DNA from: Methylovorus sp035565335
Lineage (GTDB): Bacteria > Pseudomonadota > Gammaproteobacteria > Burkholderiales > Methylophilaceae
Length of the DNA stretch: 24,039 nucleotides
Direction of reading: 5' to 3'
Assembly (NCBI GenBank): GCA_035565335.1
Contig: DATMSO010000019.1
Span: 1-24,039 of the forward strand
The position numbers and the translations under genes are program-made. Shown here in pieces: positions 7,520-15,270 of this stretch (position 1 is the first letter of the stretch; every line of letters starts with the position of its first letter). The notes below the pieces were generated by a model, which saw only the letters and a list, made by a program, of their open reading frames with translations, searched no databases and was not told the origin of the DNA.

Positions 7520-8899
7520 TTAATGCTGCATATGATCGCCAGGCTTGCGCACTTGCAACTCGACCTCGGCGGGGAGATCGGTTTGCGCAGGGCGTTCGAC
7601 TGGAGGCAGATCGTTTTCCACTTCCCAGGCCACCGTGCCAGCCGGATGCTGATAATGGCCGGGGTCGCGGTAATCATGTCTGGCGATGCCCTTGCGGATT
7701 TTGACGGTGGTAAACATACCGCCCATTTCCACGCCGCCAAACTGCCCCTGGCCCGACATCATGGGCAAGGTGTTGTCCGGCAGCGGCATCTGCATCTGGG
7801 CCATATCCGCCATGCCATGCTGGCCCATGGCCATATAGTCTGGCAACAGGCCTTGCAGCTGCTGTTGCAGATCACGCTGCTCAACGCCCAGCATGGTCGG
7901 CACCTCATGCCCCATGGCATTCATGGTGTGGTGGCTTTTATGGCAATGAAACGCCCAGTCGCCGGGCGCATCGGCCTTGAATTCCAGCGCCCGCATCTGC
8001 CCCACAGCAATATCGGTGGTCACTTCGGGCCAGCGCGCGCTGGGCGGCACCCAGCCGCCATCGGTACCGGTGACCATGAACTCGTGACCGTGAATATGAA
8101 TGGGATGATTGGTCATGCTGAGATTGCCCACGCGGATGCGCACCCGGTCACCCTGGTTCACCACCATGGGGCTGATGCCCGGAAACACACGGCTATTGAA
8201 GGTCCACAGATTGAAATTCAGCATGGTATTGATGCGCGGCGTATAGGCGCCAGGGTCAATATCGTAGGCATTGATCAGAAAGACAAAATCGCGGTCCACC
8301 GCCATGGTGGCGGGGTTTTTGGGATGGGTTACCCAGAAGCCCATCATGCCCATGGCCATTTGCGTCATTTCATCGGCATGCGGGTGATACATGAAAGTCC
8401 CCGCCCGCTGCGCGACGAACTCATAGGCAAAGGTCTTGCCGGGCTTGATGCCGGGCTGGGTAAGCCCGGTGACGCCATCCATGCCATTGGGCAAGCGCTG
8501 GCCATGCCAGTGCATGGAAGTATGCTCAGGCAAGCGATTGGTCACATAAATTCGCACGCGGTCGCCCTCCACCACCTCAATGGTGGGGCCGGGGCTCTGG
8601 CCGTTGTAGCCCCATAAATGCGCTTTCATGCCCGGCGCCAGCTCGCGCACCACCGGCTCTGCTACCAGGTGAAACTCCTTTACCCCATTGCGCATGCGCC
8701 ATGGCAGGGTCCAGCCGTTGAGGGTGACCACCGGGTTATACGGGCGGCCGTTATCGGGCATGCGCGGCCCCTGGGTTTCGGCATCGCTCACCGAGACTAC
8801 CTCCGGCAAAGCGGCCATGGCGACCTTGCTGACCGTCGCCGCGGTGGCGGCCACGCCGGCCAGACTGGCGCCTTTCAAAAAGTCGCGTCGAGATACCAT
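7520..8899 (-). CDS. Tat-exported multicopper oxidase
   Basis: This 459-residue enzyme probably oxidises Cu(I) to the less toxic Cu(II) in the periplasm. The N-terminus has a twin-arginine signal (SRRDFLKG, residues 3-10, then a hydrophobic stretch and an Ala-rich cleavage region), so it is exported folded with copper bound. All four copper-ligand motifs are present: HWHG (130-133), HPH (172-174), HPIHIHGHEF (265-274) and HCHKSHHTMNAM (318-329), which fits the canonical HCHxxxHxxxxM with a Met axial ligand at the type 1 site. A Met-rich segment (about 356-395) resembles the copper-binding insert of CueO-type cuprous oxidases, although here it follows the last ligand motif. AGGAT precedes the ATG by six bases. 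It lies between the TolC-type gene and the CusF-like gene in one unit. CopA- or CueO-like naming is not settled, so no symbol is given. Confidence 0.9.
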   Translation of the reverse strand: MVSRRDFLKGASLAGVAATAATVSKVAMAALPEVVSVSDAETQGPRMPDNGRPYNPVVTLNGWTLPWRMRNGVKEFHLVAEPVVRELAPGMKAHLWGYNGQSPGPTIEVVEGDRVRIYVTNRLPEHTSMHWHGQRLPNGMDGVTGLTQPGIKPGKTFAYEFVAQRAGTFMYHPHADEMTQMAMGMMGFWVTHPKNPATMAVDRDFVFLINAYDIDPGAYTPRINTMLNFNLWTFNSRVFPGISPMVVNQGDRVRIRVGNLSMTNHPIHIHGHEFMVTGTDGGWVPPSARWPEVTTDIAVGQMRALEFKADAPGDWAFHCHKSHHTMNAMGHEVPTMLGVEQRDLQQQLQGLLPDYMAMGQHGMADMAQMQMPLPDNTLPMMSGQGQFGGVEMGGMFTTVKIRKGIARHDYRDPGHYQHPAGTVAWEVENDLPPVERPAQTDLPAEVELQVRKPGDHMQH

Positions 8900-8930
8900 G
8901 TTGTTATCCTGTGTTGTTGATGCGCTGGGT

Positions 8931-10325
8931 TCATTCGCGAGTCTGTGCCGCAGACGATTCCGTAAAATCGGGTTTACCGATCAAGGCCATTTCCATATCG
9001 CTCTGCGCCAGCCAGAAATCGCGCAAGGCTTCGATATAGCTATTCACACTGGCGATTTGCGCCCGGGCATCTGCCAGCAAATCAAATACACTGACCAGCA
9101 TGCCGTTATAGCGCAGCTGATTCTCTTCCGCGATTTTCTGGCGTAGGGGTACCACGCTGTCGCGGTAATGCCGGGCGATATCGTAACTGCTGTGATAACG
9201 CCCATAGCTCTCGCGCACTTCAGAGCGCGCCTCCACCGCCGCCTGCGCTAGCTGGTTCACGGCCTGCATATAAGTCGCCTCCGCCCTTGCCACGCGGGCA
9301 CCACCGCCATCAAACAAGGGAATCTCCAGCGAAATTTCGACCCCGTTTTTATACGGGTCTGAGCGTCGCCCCTCCAGCACACGCGCCGGCCCCAGCTCCA
9401 GCACATTGATAAAACGCGTGGTTCTGGTGAGCCCCAGCTGCCCGGCCAGGGCTTCGGTTTGCAGCTTCATCATCTGCAAATCCATGCGCTGCTGCATGGC
9501 GGTCTGCTCCAGATTCGCCGCCGCTTGCAGTTCTACCGGCAAATCCGGCATGCGCTCGGGCAAGCTGTACTGCGCGTGCTCAAGCCCCATCAGCCGGGCA
9601 AGCTGCTCCCTAGCCTGCAAACTGGCCTGCTGGGCCCGGGCCGCGCCCAGCGTGGCATCGGCATAAAAGCCCTGTTCACGCGCTTCATCCAGCGTGCTCC
9701 AGTTACCGGCCCGCTTCATGCGCTGCGCCAGCGTGGCGCTGGTCTCGGCTGCCCGCAGCACCTGCTGCATGTAACGCTCGGATTGTGCCGCCGCCAGCGC
9801 GGTGAAATAGGCCTTGCGGGTGGTACTCGCCAGGCGTAGCACCTCCAGCGAAACCTGGCGCTGCGTTTGCTCAAAACGCCGACGCTCGATGTCGGTCGCC
9901 TTGGGCATGGTCACCAGCGAAAAAATATTGAAGGTCAGCGCCTGTTCAATCTTGTATTCGCCATCGCGGCTGGCGCGCAGCATGGAAAAGCGCGGATTGG
10001 GCAAGCGCCCGGCCTGCACCAGATCGGCTTCTGAAATCCTCAATTCGGCATACGATGCCTGCAAGCCGCGGTTATTCAGCAAGGCAATCTGCACGGCATC
10101 GTCCACGGTGAGAGGCTGCTGCAATTGTTGGGCGATATGCGCATCCAGCGCGTGGCGCTCGCCTTCAGACTTTACCCAGCGGATGTCCTGGCCGGTTTTC
10201 GCTTTCACCGTAGCGGCCACCTGATCAAAGCCGCCATCACGGGAAAACGTGGCGCAGCCGGGCAGCAGGCTGACCAGCACAAGCGACACCATCAATGGCA
10301 TACGGATAGACGGGAATACGTTCAT
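8931..10325 (-). CDS. TolC-family outer-membrane efflux lipoprotein (CusC-like)
   Basis: A 464-residue outer-membrane factor. The start carries a lipoprotein signal with lipobox LPGC, giving a lipidated Cys24. The rest is dominated by long heptad-like helices (Ala, Gln, Leu, Arg rich) with two similar halves, each with the pattern of a TolC repeat: first half around residues 75-240, second half around 265-450. Such trimers form the outer-membrane channel of tripartite pumps. It heads the minus-strand copper unit, 31 bases before the multicopper oxidase, and is divergent from the copper-type two-component genes. No inner-membrane RND pump or adaptor gene is present in the window, so it must pair with a pump encoded elsewhere or serve another role. 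The ATG at 10325 has no clear ribosome-binding site; an internal Met at residue 9 is the next candidate. Confidence 0.85.
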   Translation of the reverse strand: MNVFPSIRMPLMVSLVLVSLLPGCATFSRDGGFDQVAATVKAKTGQDIRWVKSEGERHALDAHIAQQLQQPLTVDDAVQIALLNNRGLQASYAELRISEADLVQAGRLPNPRFSMLRASRDGEYKIEQALTFNIFSLVTMPKATDIERRRFEQTQRQVSLEVLRLASTTRKAYFTALAAAQSERYMQQVLRAAETSATLAQRMKRAGNWSTLDEAREQGFYADATLGAARAQQASLQAREQLARLMGLEHAQYSLPERMPDLPVELQAAANLEQTAMQQRMDLQMMKLQTEALAGQLGLTRTTRFINVLELGPARVLEGRRSDPYKNGVEISLEIPLFDGGGARVARAEATYMQAVNQLAQAAVEARSEVRESYGRYHSSYDIARHYRDSVVPLRQKIAEENQLRYNGMLVSVFDLLADARAQIASVNSYIEALRDFWLAQSDMEMALIGKPDFTESSAAQTRE

Positions 10326-10370
10326 GAGGGCATGATGCCCGCCACCATCCGACAGGCAGCTGACATGCAG

Positions 10371-10386
10371 ATTACATTTTTGTCAT
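10371..10386. promoter_or_regulatory. Candidate cop-box operator in the divergent copper promoter region
   Basis: ATTACA (10371-10376), four T and TGTCAT (10381-10386) form an imperfect inverted repeat (five of six positions complementary). It resembles sites bound by CopR/CusR-type regulators, which recognise TGACA-N4-TGT-like repeats. It lies in the 123-base gap between the TolC-type gene and the response regulator gene, so it could control both directions. Matching is by eye only. Confidence 0.5.
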
Positions 10387-10448
10387 CTTGCTGCGAGCTG
10401 CGATGGTTTGCGGCACAATCACCCTCTACACCACCATCTGGCTTCTCC

Positions 10449-11129
10449 ATGCGAATTCTAGTAGTCGAGGACGAACACAAAACCGGCGAGTATTTGCGCA
10501 AAGGCCTGACCGAGGCCGGCTTTGTCACGGACCTGGTCAACGATGGCCTGGATGGGCAGCATATGGCCCTCAATGAAAACCACGATTTGATCATCCTCGA
10601 TGTGATGTTACCGCGGGCCAGCGGCTGGCAGATCATTTCTGCCCTGCGCGCGGCGGGCAGGCATACACCGGTGCTTTTTCTAACGGCGCGTGACCTCGTC
10701 GAAGACCGCGTCAAAGGCCTGGAGCTGGGCGCCGACGATTATCTGGTCAAGCCCTTTGCCTTTTCCGAGTTGCTGGCGCGCATCCGCACCCTGATGCGCC
10801 GCGGCAGAACGCGCGAAGCCGATGTGCTGCAGGTCGCCAATCTGGAAATCGATGTATTACGGCGGCGCGTGCAGCGGGATGGCAAAAAGATCGAGCTCAC
10901 TGCCAAGGAATTCGGATTGCTGGAATTACTGGTGCGCCGGCGCGGCGAAGTGTTATCGCGTTCGCTGATTGCCTCGCAGGTGTGGGACATGAATTTTGAC
11001 AGCGACACCAATGTCATCGAGGTCGCCATGCGGCGTCTGCGCGCCAAGATTGATGATCCTTATGAACCCAAGCTGATTCATACCGTGCGCGGCATGGGCT
11101 ATGTGCTGGATGTTCCAGAGGCGGCATGA
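10449..11129 (+). CDS. Heavy-metal response regulator, OmpR/PhoB type (CusR/CopR-like)
   Basis: This 226-residue protein has a receiver domain (1-115) with the acidic pair in VVEDE, phosphoacceptor Asp51 in ILDVMLP, the conserved Thr in FLTARD and Lys in LVKPF. A winged-helix DNA-binding domain follows (about 127-222) with LTAKEFGLLELL and the C-terminal IHTVRGMGYVL. The open frame extends far upstream to 10125, but that part lies opposite the TolC-type gene. The ATG at 10449 starts exactly at the conserved MRILVVEDE, so it is chosen. Its stop overlaps the kinase start (ATGA). The sequence is typical of CusR/CopR/IrlR regulators that activate copper and silver resistance genes, and the divergent neighbour genes are the obvious targets. 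Confidence 0.95.
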   Translation: MRILVVEDEHKTGEYLRKGLTEAGFVTDLVNDGLDGQHMALNENHDLIILDVMLPRASGWQIISALRAAGRHTPVLFLTARDLVEDRVKGLELGADDYLVKPFAFSELLARIRTLMRRGRTREADVLQVANLEIDVLRRRVQRDGKKIELTAKEFGLLELLVRRRGEVLSRSLIASQVWDMNFDSDTNVIEVAMRRLRAKIDDPYEPKLIHTVRGMGYVLDVPEAA

Positions 11130-12532
11130 ACCTGCATACCTCCATCGTCACCCGCATCACGCTGATTTTTGCGCTGCTGTCCGCGGTAGTCATAATCGCC
11201 ATCGGCGCCATTGCCAGCTACGCGGTGGATAGTCACTTTGCCGAAGAAGACCTGATGGAAATACAGGGCAAGCTGGAGCTCATCCAGCATGCCCTGGACT
11301 CGCAAACCTTGAATTCAGCAGCCGCCTCGGATCGCCAGCCACTGCCACAACGGCTGAATGACGCGCTGATTGGGCATCATGCCTTGTCTGTCCTGGTGTA
11401 CCGGCCCGATGGGCAGCCGGTTTATCGCTCCATGGAAGCCAGCTTTCCTGCTGGCTTGTTGCCTGCTGATCCGCCACCTTACGCTCCGCAAAGCGCCCAC
11501 CTGCAACGCTGGCAGCAGCATGGGCATACCTACCGCGGGCTGGTGGTTCAGTTAGCCACAAGCCCGGAGCGCTCGCCGCTGAATGTCGCGATTGCGGTCG
11601 ATATCGGCCACCATGACCATTTCATCCATCACTTTCAGCGCACCTTATGGCTTTACCTCGGCACCGGCATGCTCTTTCTGGTGGCCGTGGGCTGGATTGC
11701 TGCACGGCGAGGCTTGCGACCGATTCGCGACTTTGTGCGCATGGCGGGCAATATCTCCGCCAGCCGCCTGGGCGATCGCATCGACACGGCCTCCCTGCCG
11801 CGTGAGCTGGTCGAGCTGGGCGTCTCGTTTAACGACATGCTGCAGCGCCTGCAGGAATCCTTTATGCGGCTTTCCGAATTTTCATCGGATATTGCCCACG
11901 AGCTGCGAACGCCGGTCAGCAATCTCATGACGCAGAGCCATGTGGCGCTGTCGCAAGCGCGCTCCAGCGAGGAATATCAGGAGATTCTGTATTCGAATAT
12001 TGAAGAGTACGAACGGCTCTCGCGCATGATCGCGGACATGCTGTTTCTGGCCAAAGCCGACAATGGCCTGCTGGTGCCGCATCGTGAAATCATGGAGCTG
12101 GGCGCCGAAGTGGATGCCGTCATCGAGTTTTACGATGCACTGGCGGCGGAAAAAGGCGTGTCCATCTCGCGGCATGGCAATGCACGCCTGGCGGGCGACC
12201 GGCTGATGATACGCCGCGCCTTTAGCAACCTGCTCTCCAATGCCGTGCGCTACACCCCGCCGGGGCAGGCAATCACCATCACCATACAGGAACGCGATGC
12301 TGAGCCTACCATCGTCTGGGTGGACAATGCCGGCGAGCCTGTCCCGCCGGAGTCGCTGGCCCGGGTATTCGACCGCTTTTACCGGGTGGACCCTTCCCGC
12401 CAGCGCGAGACCGAAGGCACCGGCCTGGGACTCGCCATCACCAGATCGATTATCGAGGCACATGGCGGCAGCATACAGGCGCTGGCCCCCGGCCATCTCA
12501 TGCGATTTGAAGTCCATCTGCCTGCGGCCTGA
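11126..12532 (+). CDS. Heavy-metal sensor histidine kinase (CusS/CopS-like)
   Basis: A 468-residue membrane kinase. Transmembrane helices lie at about 10-34 and 173-195 and enclose a periplasmic sensor domain. A HAMP domain (about 196-248), a dimerisation domain with the phospho-accepting His258 in SSDIAHELRTP, and a catalytic ATP-binding domain with Asn372 (NLLSNAVRYTP), VDNAG (399-403), FDRFYR and GTGLGLA (431-437) follow. The layout matches the CusS/CopS heavy-metal sensor kinase family. The sensor domain has a His-rich patch (GHHDHFIHH, 161-169) just before the second helix, a plausible site for metal contact. It is translationally coupled to the response regulator (four-base overlap). 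No clear terminator follows, only a short hairpin at 12588-12609 without a T-run. Confidence 0.95.
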   Translation: MNLHTSIVTRITLIFALLSAVVIIAIGAIASYAVDSHFAEEDLMEIQGKLELIQHALDSQTLNSAAASDRQPLPQRLNDALIGHHALSVLVYRPDGQPVYRSMEASFPAGLLPADPPPYAPQSAHLQRWQQHGHTYRGLVVQLATSPERSPLNVAIAVDIGHHDHFIHHFQRTLWLYLGTGMLFLVAVGWIAARRGLRPIRDFVRMAGNISASRLGDRIDTASLPRELVELGVSFNDMLQRLQESFMRLSEFSSDIAHELRTPVSNLMTQSHVALSQARSSEEYQEILYSNIEEYERLSRMIADMLFLAKADNGLLVPHREIMELGAEVDAVIEFYDALAAEKGVSISRHGNARLAGDRLMIRRAFSNLLSNAVRYTPPGQAITITIQERDAEPTIVWVDNAGEPVPPESLARVFDRFYRVDPSRQRETEGTGLGLAITRSIIEAHGGSIQALAPGHLMRFEVHLPAA

Positions 12533-12645
12533 GCGTTTCCCCTAGCACCCACACCCACGTACAACATAGTCCGCAAGCCCTGTACGGCCATGGCTGCACA
12601 GCCAGATGGCTATGCAGCTCATCCATTTCAGGCCATACTTACGCC

Positions 12646-12700
12646 TATAAATAAAGAACGGGCGCTTACGGGTAACCCGTCATGTTTGACTGACTAGGGG
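12646..12700 (+). promoter_or_regulatory. Possible yfiR promoter region with palindrome
   Basis: Within the 226-base gap after the sensor kinase gene, TATAAA (12646-12651) is a possible -10 box, but its -35 partner is poor. The inverted repeat ACGGGT-A-ACCCGT (12668-12680) lies just downstream, where a repressor would sit. AGGGG (12696-12700) follows as a likely ribosome-binding site. The assignment is tentative. Confidence 0.3.
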
Positions 12701-12758
12701 TTGTTAAATTTACCGTTTTGCACCATTTTCCGGCCTGCGCAGCAGCCGTCCTTCAGCT

Positions 12759-13280
12759 TTGCTGTTGACGTGGCTGGGTTTCGCCTGCCTGCTGTTCAGC
12801 CAGCTCTGCCATGCCGCGGCCAGCGATGACATCGCGCGTGGCAAACAGGTGGCGCAAATCGTCTACGGCATCGTCAGCTATACGCGCTGGCCTGCGCCCT
12901 TTCCCGAACTTCAGTTATGCATTACCGGCGACTCCCGTTATGCAGAAGCATTGATTGCAGGTGTCCCCAATCCCGCCCACCCTCGTATCACCGTGCGTCA
13001 GCTTGCCCTGCATACGCCCGAGGCCGTTGCCCAATGCCAGATTGCCTATCTCGGCACCATGGAACATGGCGAACGTGAAGCCTTGCTGGCGCAGCTGATC
13101 GGCCAGCCGGTGCTGATCATCAGCGAGCCGCCGCCTTCCTGCAGTGCCGGCGGCATGTTCTGCCTCTTGTTCCGGGAAGAAAACATTTACTTCGAAGTCA
13201 ACCTCGACACCATTGCACGCAGCGGTTTGCGTATTCATCCGAATGTGCTGCAACTGGGGAAACGCAAGGCCTCGCCATGA
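12759..13280 (+). CDS. yfiR: YfiR family periplasmic repressor of a diguanylate cyclase
   Basis: A 173-residue exported protein (DUF4154/YfiR family). After a signal peptide ending near CHAAA, the mature part has four Cys at positions 54, 93, 128 and 135, matching the two-disulfide pattern described for Pseudomonas aeruginosa YfiR, plus conserved features such as YTRWP, PVLIISE and NLDTIARSGLRI. YfiR binds the periplasmic part of YfiN and keeps c-di-GMP synthesis off. The coordinate given uses TTG, the only strong conventional start, but it has no ribosome-binding site and gives a signal peptide without positive charge. The same frame is open back to 12708, where ATT lies seven bases after AGGGG and adds three Arg, so the true start may be there (190 residues). 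It overlaps yfiN by four bases. Confidence 0.88.
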   Translation: MLLTWLGFACLLFSQLCHAAASDDIARGKQVAQIVYGIVSYTRWPAPFPELQLCITGDSRYAEALIAGVPNPAHPRITVRQLALHTPEAVAQCQIAYLGTMEHGEREALLAQLIGQPVLIISEPPPSCSAGGMFCLLFREENIYFEVNLDTIARSGLRIHPNVLQLGKRKASP

Positions 13281-14506
13281 GTTCCCCCCGCACCTCACTC
13301 CCTGGCCTCGATCAGGTGTTGCGCCGCGCTCACCTCAGTGTGGCGCTGATCGCGGTGATCTCCTCCGGGCTGGCCCTGACCCTTGCCGGCATCTACGCCT
13401 TGCAAGCGTATGCGGTTCAAAACATGCAGCTGGTCGCGCGCTCGCTGAGTTATACGGTGGAAGCGGCGGTGCTGTTCAACGATGAGCTCGCCGTGCAGGA
13501 AGCCATCGACAAGGTAGGCAAACGCGAGGATGTCGCAGAGATTCGGGTCATCGGGCGTAATGGCACGCCATTGGCAAACTGGAAACGTCCGCAGACCGGA
13601 GCGCTTTTCCATGTGGAAAGCTGGCTGGCGAATATCGTCATGCCCGAGCCGTATTACTACCCCGTCACCCATGACAACATGACCATAGGCCGCATCCGCC
13701 TGGTTCCGCACAGCCGCCTGCTGCTGGAATACATGATCACCGGGCTGGCGTGCATTCTGGCGTGCATGGCATTCAGTACCTTATTGGCATTGGCGCTCTC
13801 CCGTCGCATGCATGCCGGGATTTCCGGTCCGCTGAACATTCTCGCGGATACCGCGCACCGTGTGCGGCAATACCGCAGCTTTGGCTTGCGCGCGCCTGCT
13901 GCCGATATCGCCGAGCTCAATCAGCTCAACCAGGACTTCAACGCCCTGATGGACGAGCTCGCCACCTGGCAGCGCCACGTCAAGCGTGAACACGACACGC
14001 TGGCATACCGCGCCAACCATGACAGCCTGACCGGCTTATCCAACCGCAGCCTGCTCGAATCCGAGCTGGAGCATGCGGTGCGCGATGCGAGATTCCACAG
14101 CAATGCTATGGCGCTGATGTTCATGGATGGCGACCATTTCAAGGAAATCAACGATACCTATGGCCATGGCGCCGGCGATGAAGTGCTGAAAATCATGGCC
14201 CTGCGCATCAGCGGCCAGTTACGTGAGAGTGATATTGTCGCCCGCCTCGGTGGAGATGAATTTGCCGCGCTGCTCAAACCCATCAAGCATGCCGAAGATG
14301 CCGTGCATATCGCCGAAAAAATCGCGCATCAGATGCAATCGCCCATCACCTTGCCCAATGGCGAGCTGATTACCAGCTCGGTCACCATCGGCATTGCGCT
14401 CTTCCCCGACCATGCGCGCACGGCGCAAGAGCTACTTGCCGCCGCCGATGAAGCCATGTACCGCGCGAAGGACCAAGGGCGCGGCAGCTGGGCCATCGGC
14501 TTGTAA
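13277..14506 (+). CDS. yfiN: YfiN/TpbB-like membrane diguanylate cyclase
   Basis: This 409-residue enzyme makes c-di-GMP from two GTP. It has a transmembrane helix (about 18-43), a periplasmic CHASE8-like domain (44-148), a second helix (150-175), HAMP (about 176-231) and a GGDEF domain (about 240-409). The active site GGDEF (325-329) is intact, and RESD (316-319), five residues before it, is the inhibitory I-site RxxD, so product feedback is expected. No EAL domain is present. Its start overlaps the yfiR stop (ATGA), and yfiB follows after 127 bases, the same order as the YfiRNB system that controls biofilm and small-colony growth in Pseudomonas aeruginosa. YfiR repression acts through the periplasmic domain. 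Enzyme function is very likely; the inducing signal is unknown. Confidence 0.92.
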   Translation: MSSPRTSLPGLDQVLRRAHLSVALIAVISSGLALTLAGIYALQAYAVQNMQLVARSLSYTVEAAVLFNDELAVQEAIDKVGKREDVAEIRVIGRNGTPLANWKRPQTGALFHVESWLANIVMPEPYYYPVTHDNMTIGRIRLVPHSRLLLEYMITGLACILACMAFSTLLALALSRRMHAGISGPLNILADTAHRVRQYRSFGLRAPAADIAELNQLNQDFNALMDELATWQRHVKREHDTLAYRANHDSLTGLSNRSLLESELEHAVRDARFHSNAMALMFMDGDHFKEINDTYGHGAGDEVLKIMALRISGQLRESDIVARLGGDEFAALLKPIKHAEDAVHIAEKIAHQMQSPITLPNGELITSSVTIGIALFPDHARTAQELLAAADEAMYRAKDQGRGSWAIGL

Positions 14507-14633
14507 ACAACGAACTCGTAAGCGACGAAATTAAATAACGGAATTCATCAAGCGCCAACCATAAGGCTCAGCAGTCAGCGTGGGATATTCAACACAGGGT
14601 TTTCCCCCACATTTCAAGATATGAGGTTTTAAA

Positions 14634-15146
14634 GTGTATTCATTGTTACGTTCGATTTTTTGTTATGCCCTACTCGCCAGTATCCTTGCATTAAGTCTCA
14701 CCGCGTGTAAATCCACCCCGGTTGCCCCCGCGCAGGAAACCCTGCGACAAAAGCAGATCCGCACCCTGAAAGAACAAGGGTTTGTGCATACGGATGATGG
14801 TTGGGCGCTGAGTTTCGCCGATAAGTTGCTGTTTGATACTAATCAGTCCGTGCTTAATCCCAAAAGCCGCCAGATTGTGCAAAAGGTCAGCAAGGCACTG
14901 CTGTCGGTGGGTTTGAACAAGATGCGTATTGAAGGCCACGCGGATGCGACCGGTCGCGAATCTTACAATGTCGAACTCTCCGAGCAACGGGCGCTGGCGG
15001 TGGCTGATGCCTTTACCGAATCCGGTATGCCGAAAAGCGGCATCATCGTGCGCGGCATGGGCTCGCAAAGCCCGGTGGCCAGCAACGCCACCATTGCGGG
15101 CCGCGCCGAAAATCGCCGGGTGAGCATCATCGTAGTGACAGACTGA
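14634..15146 (+). CDS. yfiB: YfiB-like OmpA-family outer-membrane lipoprotein
   Basis: A 170-residue lipoprotein with signal peptide and lipobox LTAC (lipidated Cys25), a short linker and an OmpA-like peptidoglycan-binding domain (about 60-168). The domain contains LLFDTNQSVLNP, the conserved IEGHADATG (99-107), NVELSEQRA and AENRRVSI, including the Asp and Arg that bind diaminopimelate in OmpA-type domains. In YfiRNB systems YfiB sequesters YfiR at the outer membrane and so releases YfiN. The GTG start is chosen because GAGG (14623-14626) lies seven bases before it and because it gives a complete signal peptide. The 127-base gap after yfiN contains no gene and no clear terminator, so co-transcription is likely. 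A hairpin terminator follows. Confidence 0.88.
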   Translation: MYSLLRSIFCYALLASILALSLTACKSTPVAPAQETLRQKQIRTLKEQGFVHTDDGWALSFADKLLFDTNQSVLNPKSRQIVQKVSKALLSVGLNKMRIEGHADATGRESYNVELSEQRALAVADAFTESGMPKSGIIVRGMGSQSPVASNATIAGRAENRRVSIIVVTD

Positions 15147-15174
15147 CCCATGTGAGTTGTCCCCGAGTAACCGA

Positions 15175-15217
15175 CCTCCTGATACGGGCCTGATGGCCAC
15201 AGTATCGGGAGGCTTTT
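15175..15217 (+). terminator. Intrinsic terminator after yfiB
   Basis: CCTCCTGATAC (15175-15185) pairs with GTATCGGGAGG (15202-15212) over 11 positions with one G-T wobble. A small inner stem (GGCC/GGCC) fills the loop, and CTTTT follows. The T-run is short, so efficiency is uncertain, but position 28 bases after the yfiB stop fits. Confidence 0.75.
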
Positions 15218-15234
15218 GCGTTCTGTTACATTTT

Positions 15235-15264
15235 TTTACAATTTAACAGTGGGCGGGTTATAAT
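15235..15264 (+). promoter_or_regulatory. Strong sigma-70-like promoter without a downstream ORF
   Basis: TTTACA (15235-15240) and a consensus TATAAT (15259-15264) are 18 bases apart. Transcription would start near 15271. No open reading frame with a ribosome-binding site follows until uvrD (15573), so the promoter most simply serves the structured RNA region after it. Confidence 0.75.
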
Positions 15265-15270
15265 CCGTTT

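Noticed and set aside
7523..8617. 364-codon plus-strand frame opposite the multicopper oxidase gene
   Set aside because: The oxidase has all its copper motifs on the other strand; this frame is His/Ala/Gly-rich without any family signature.
10125..10448. 108-residue upstream extension of the response regulator
   Set aside because: It lies opposite the TolC-type gene and across the promoter gap; the receiver domain begins exactly at the Met at 10449.
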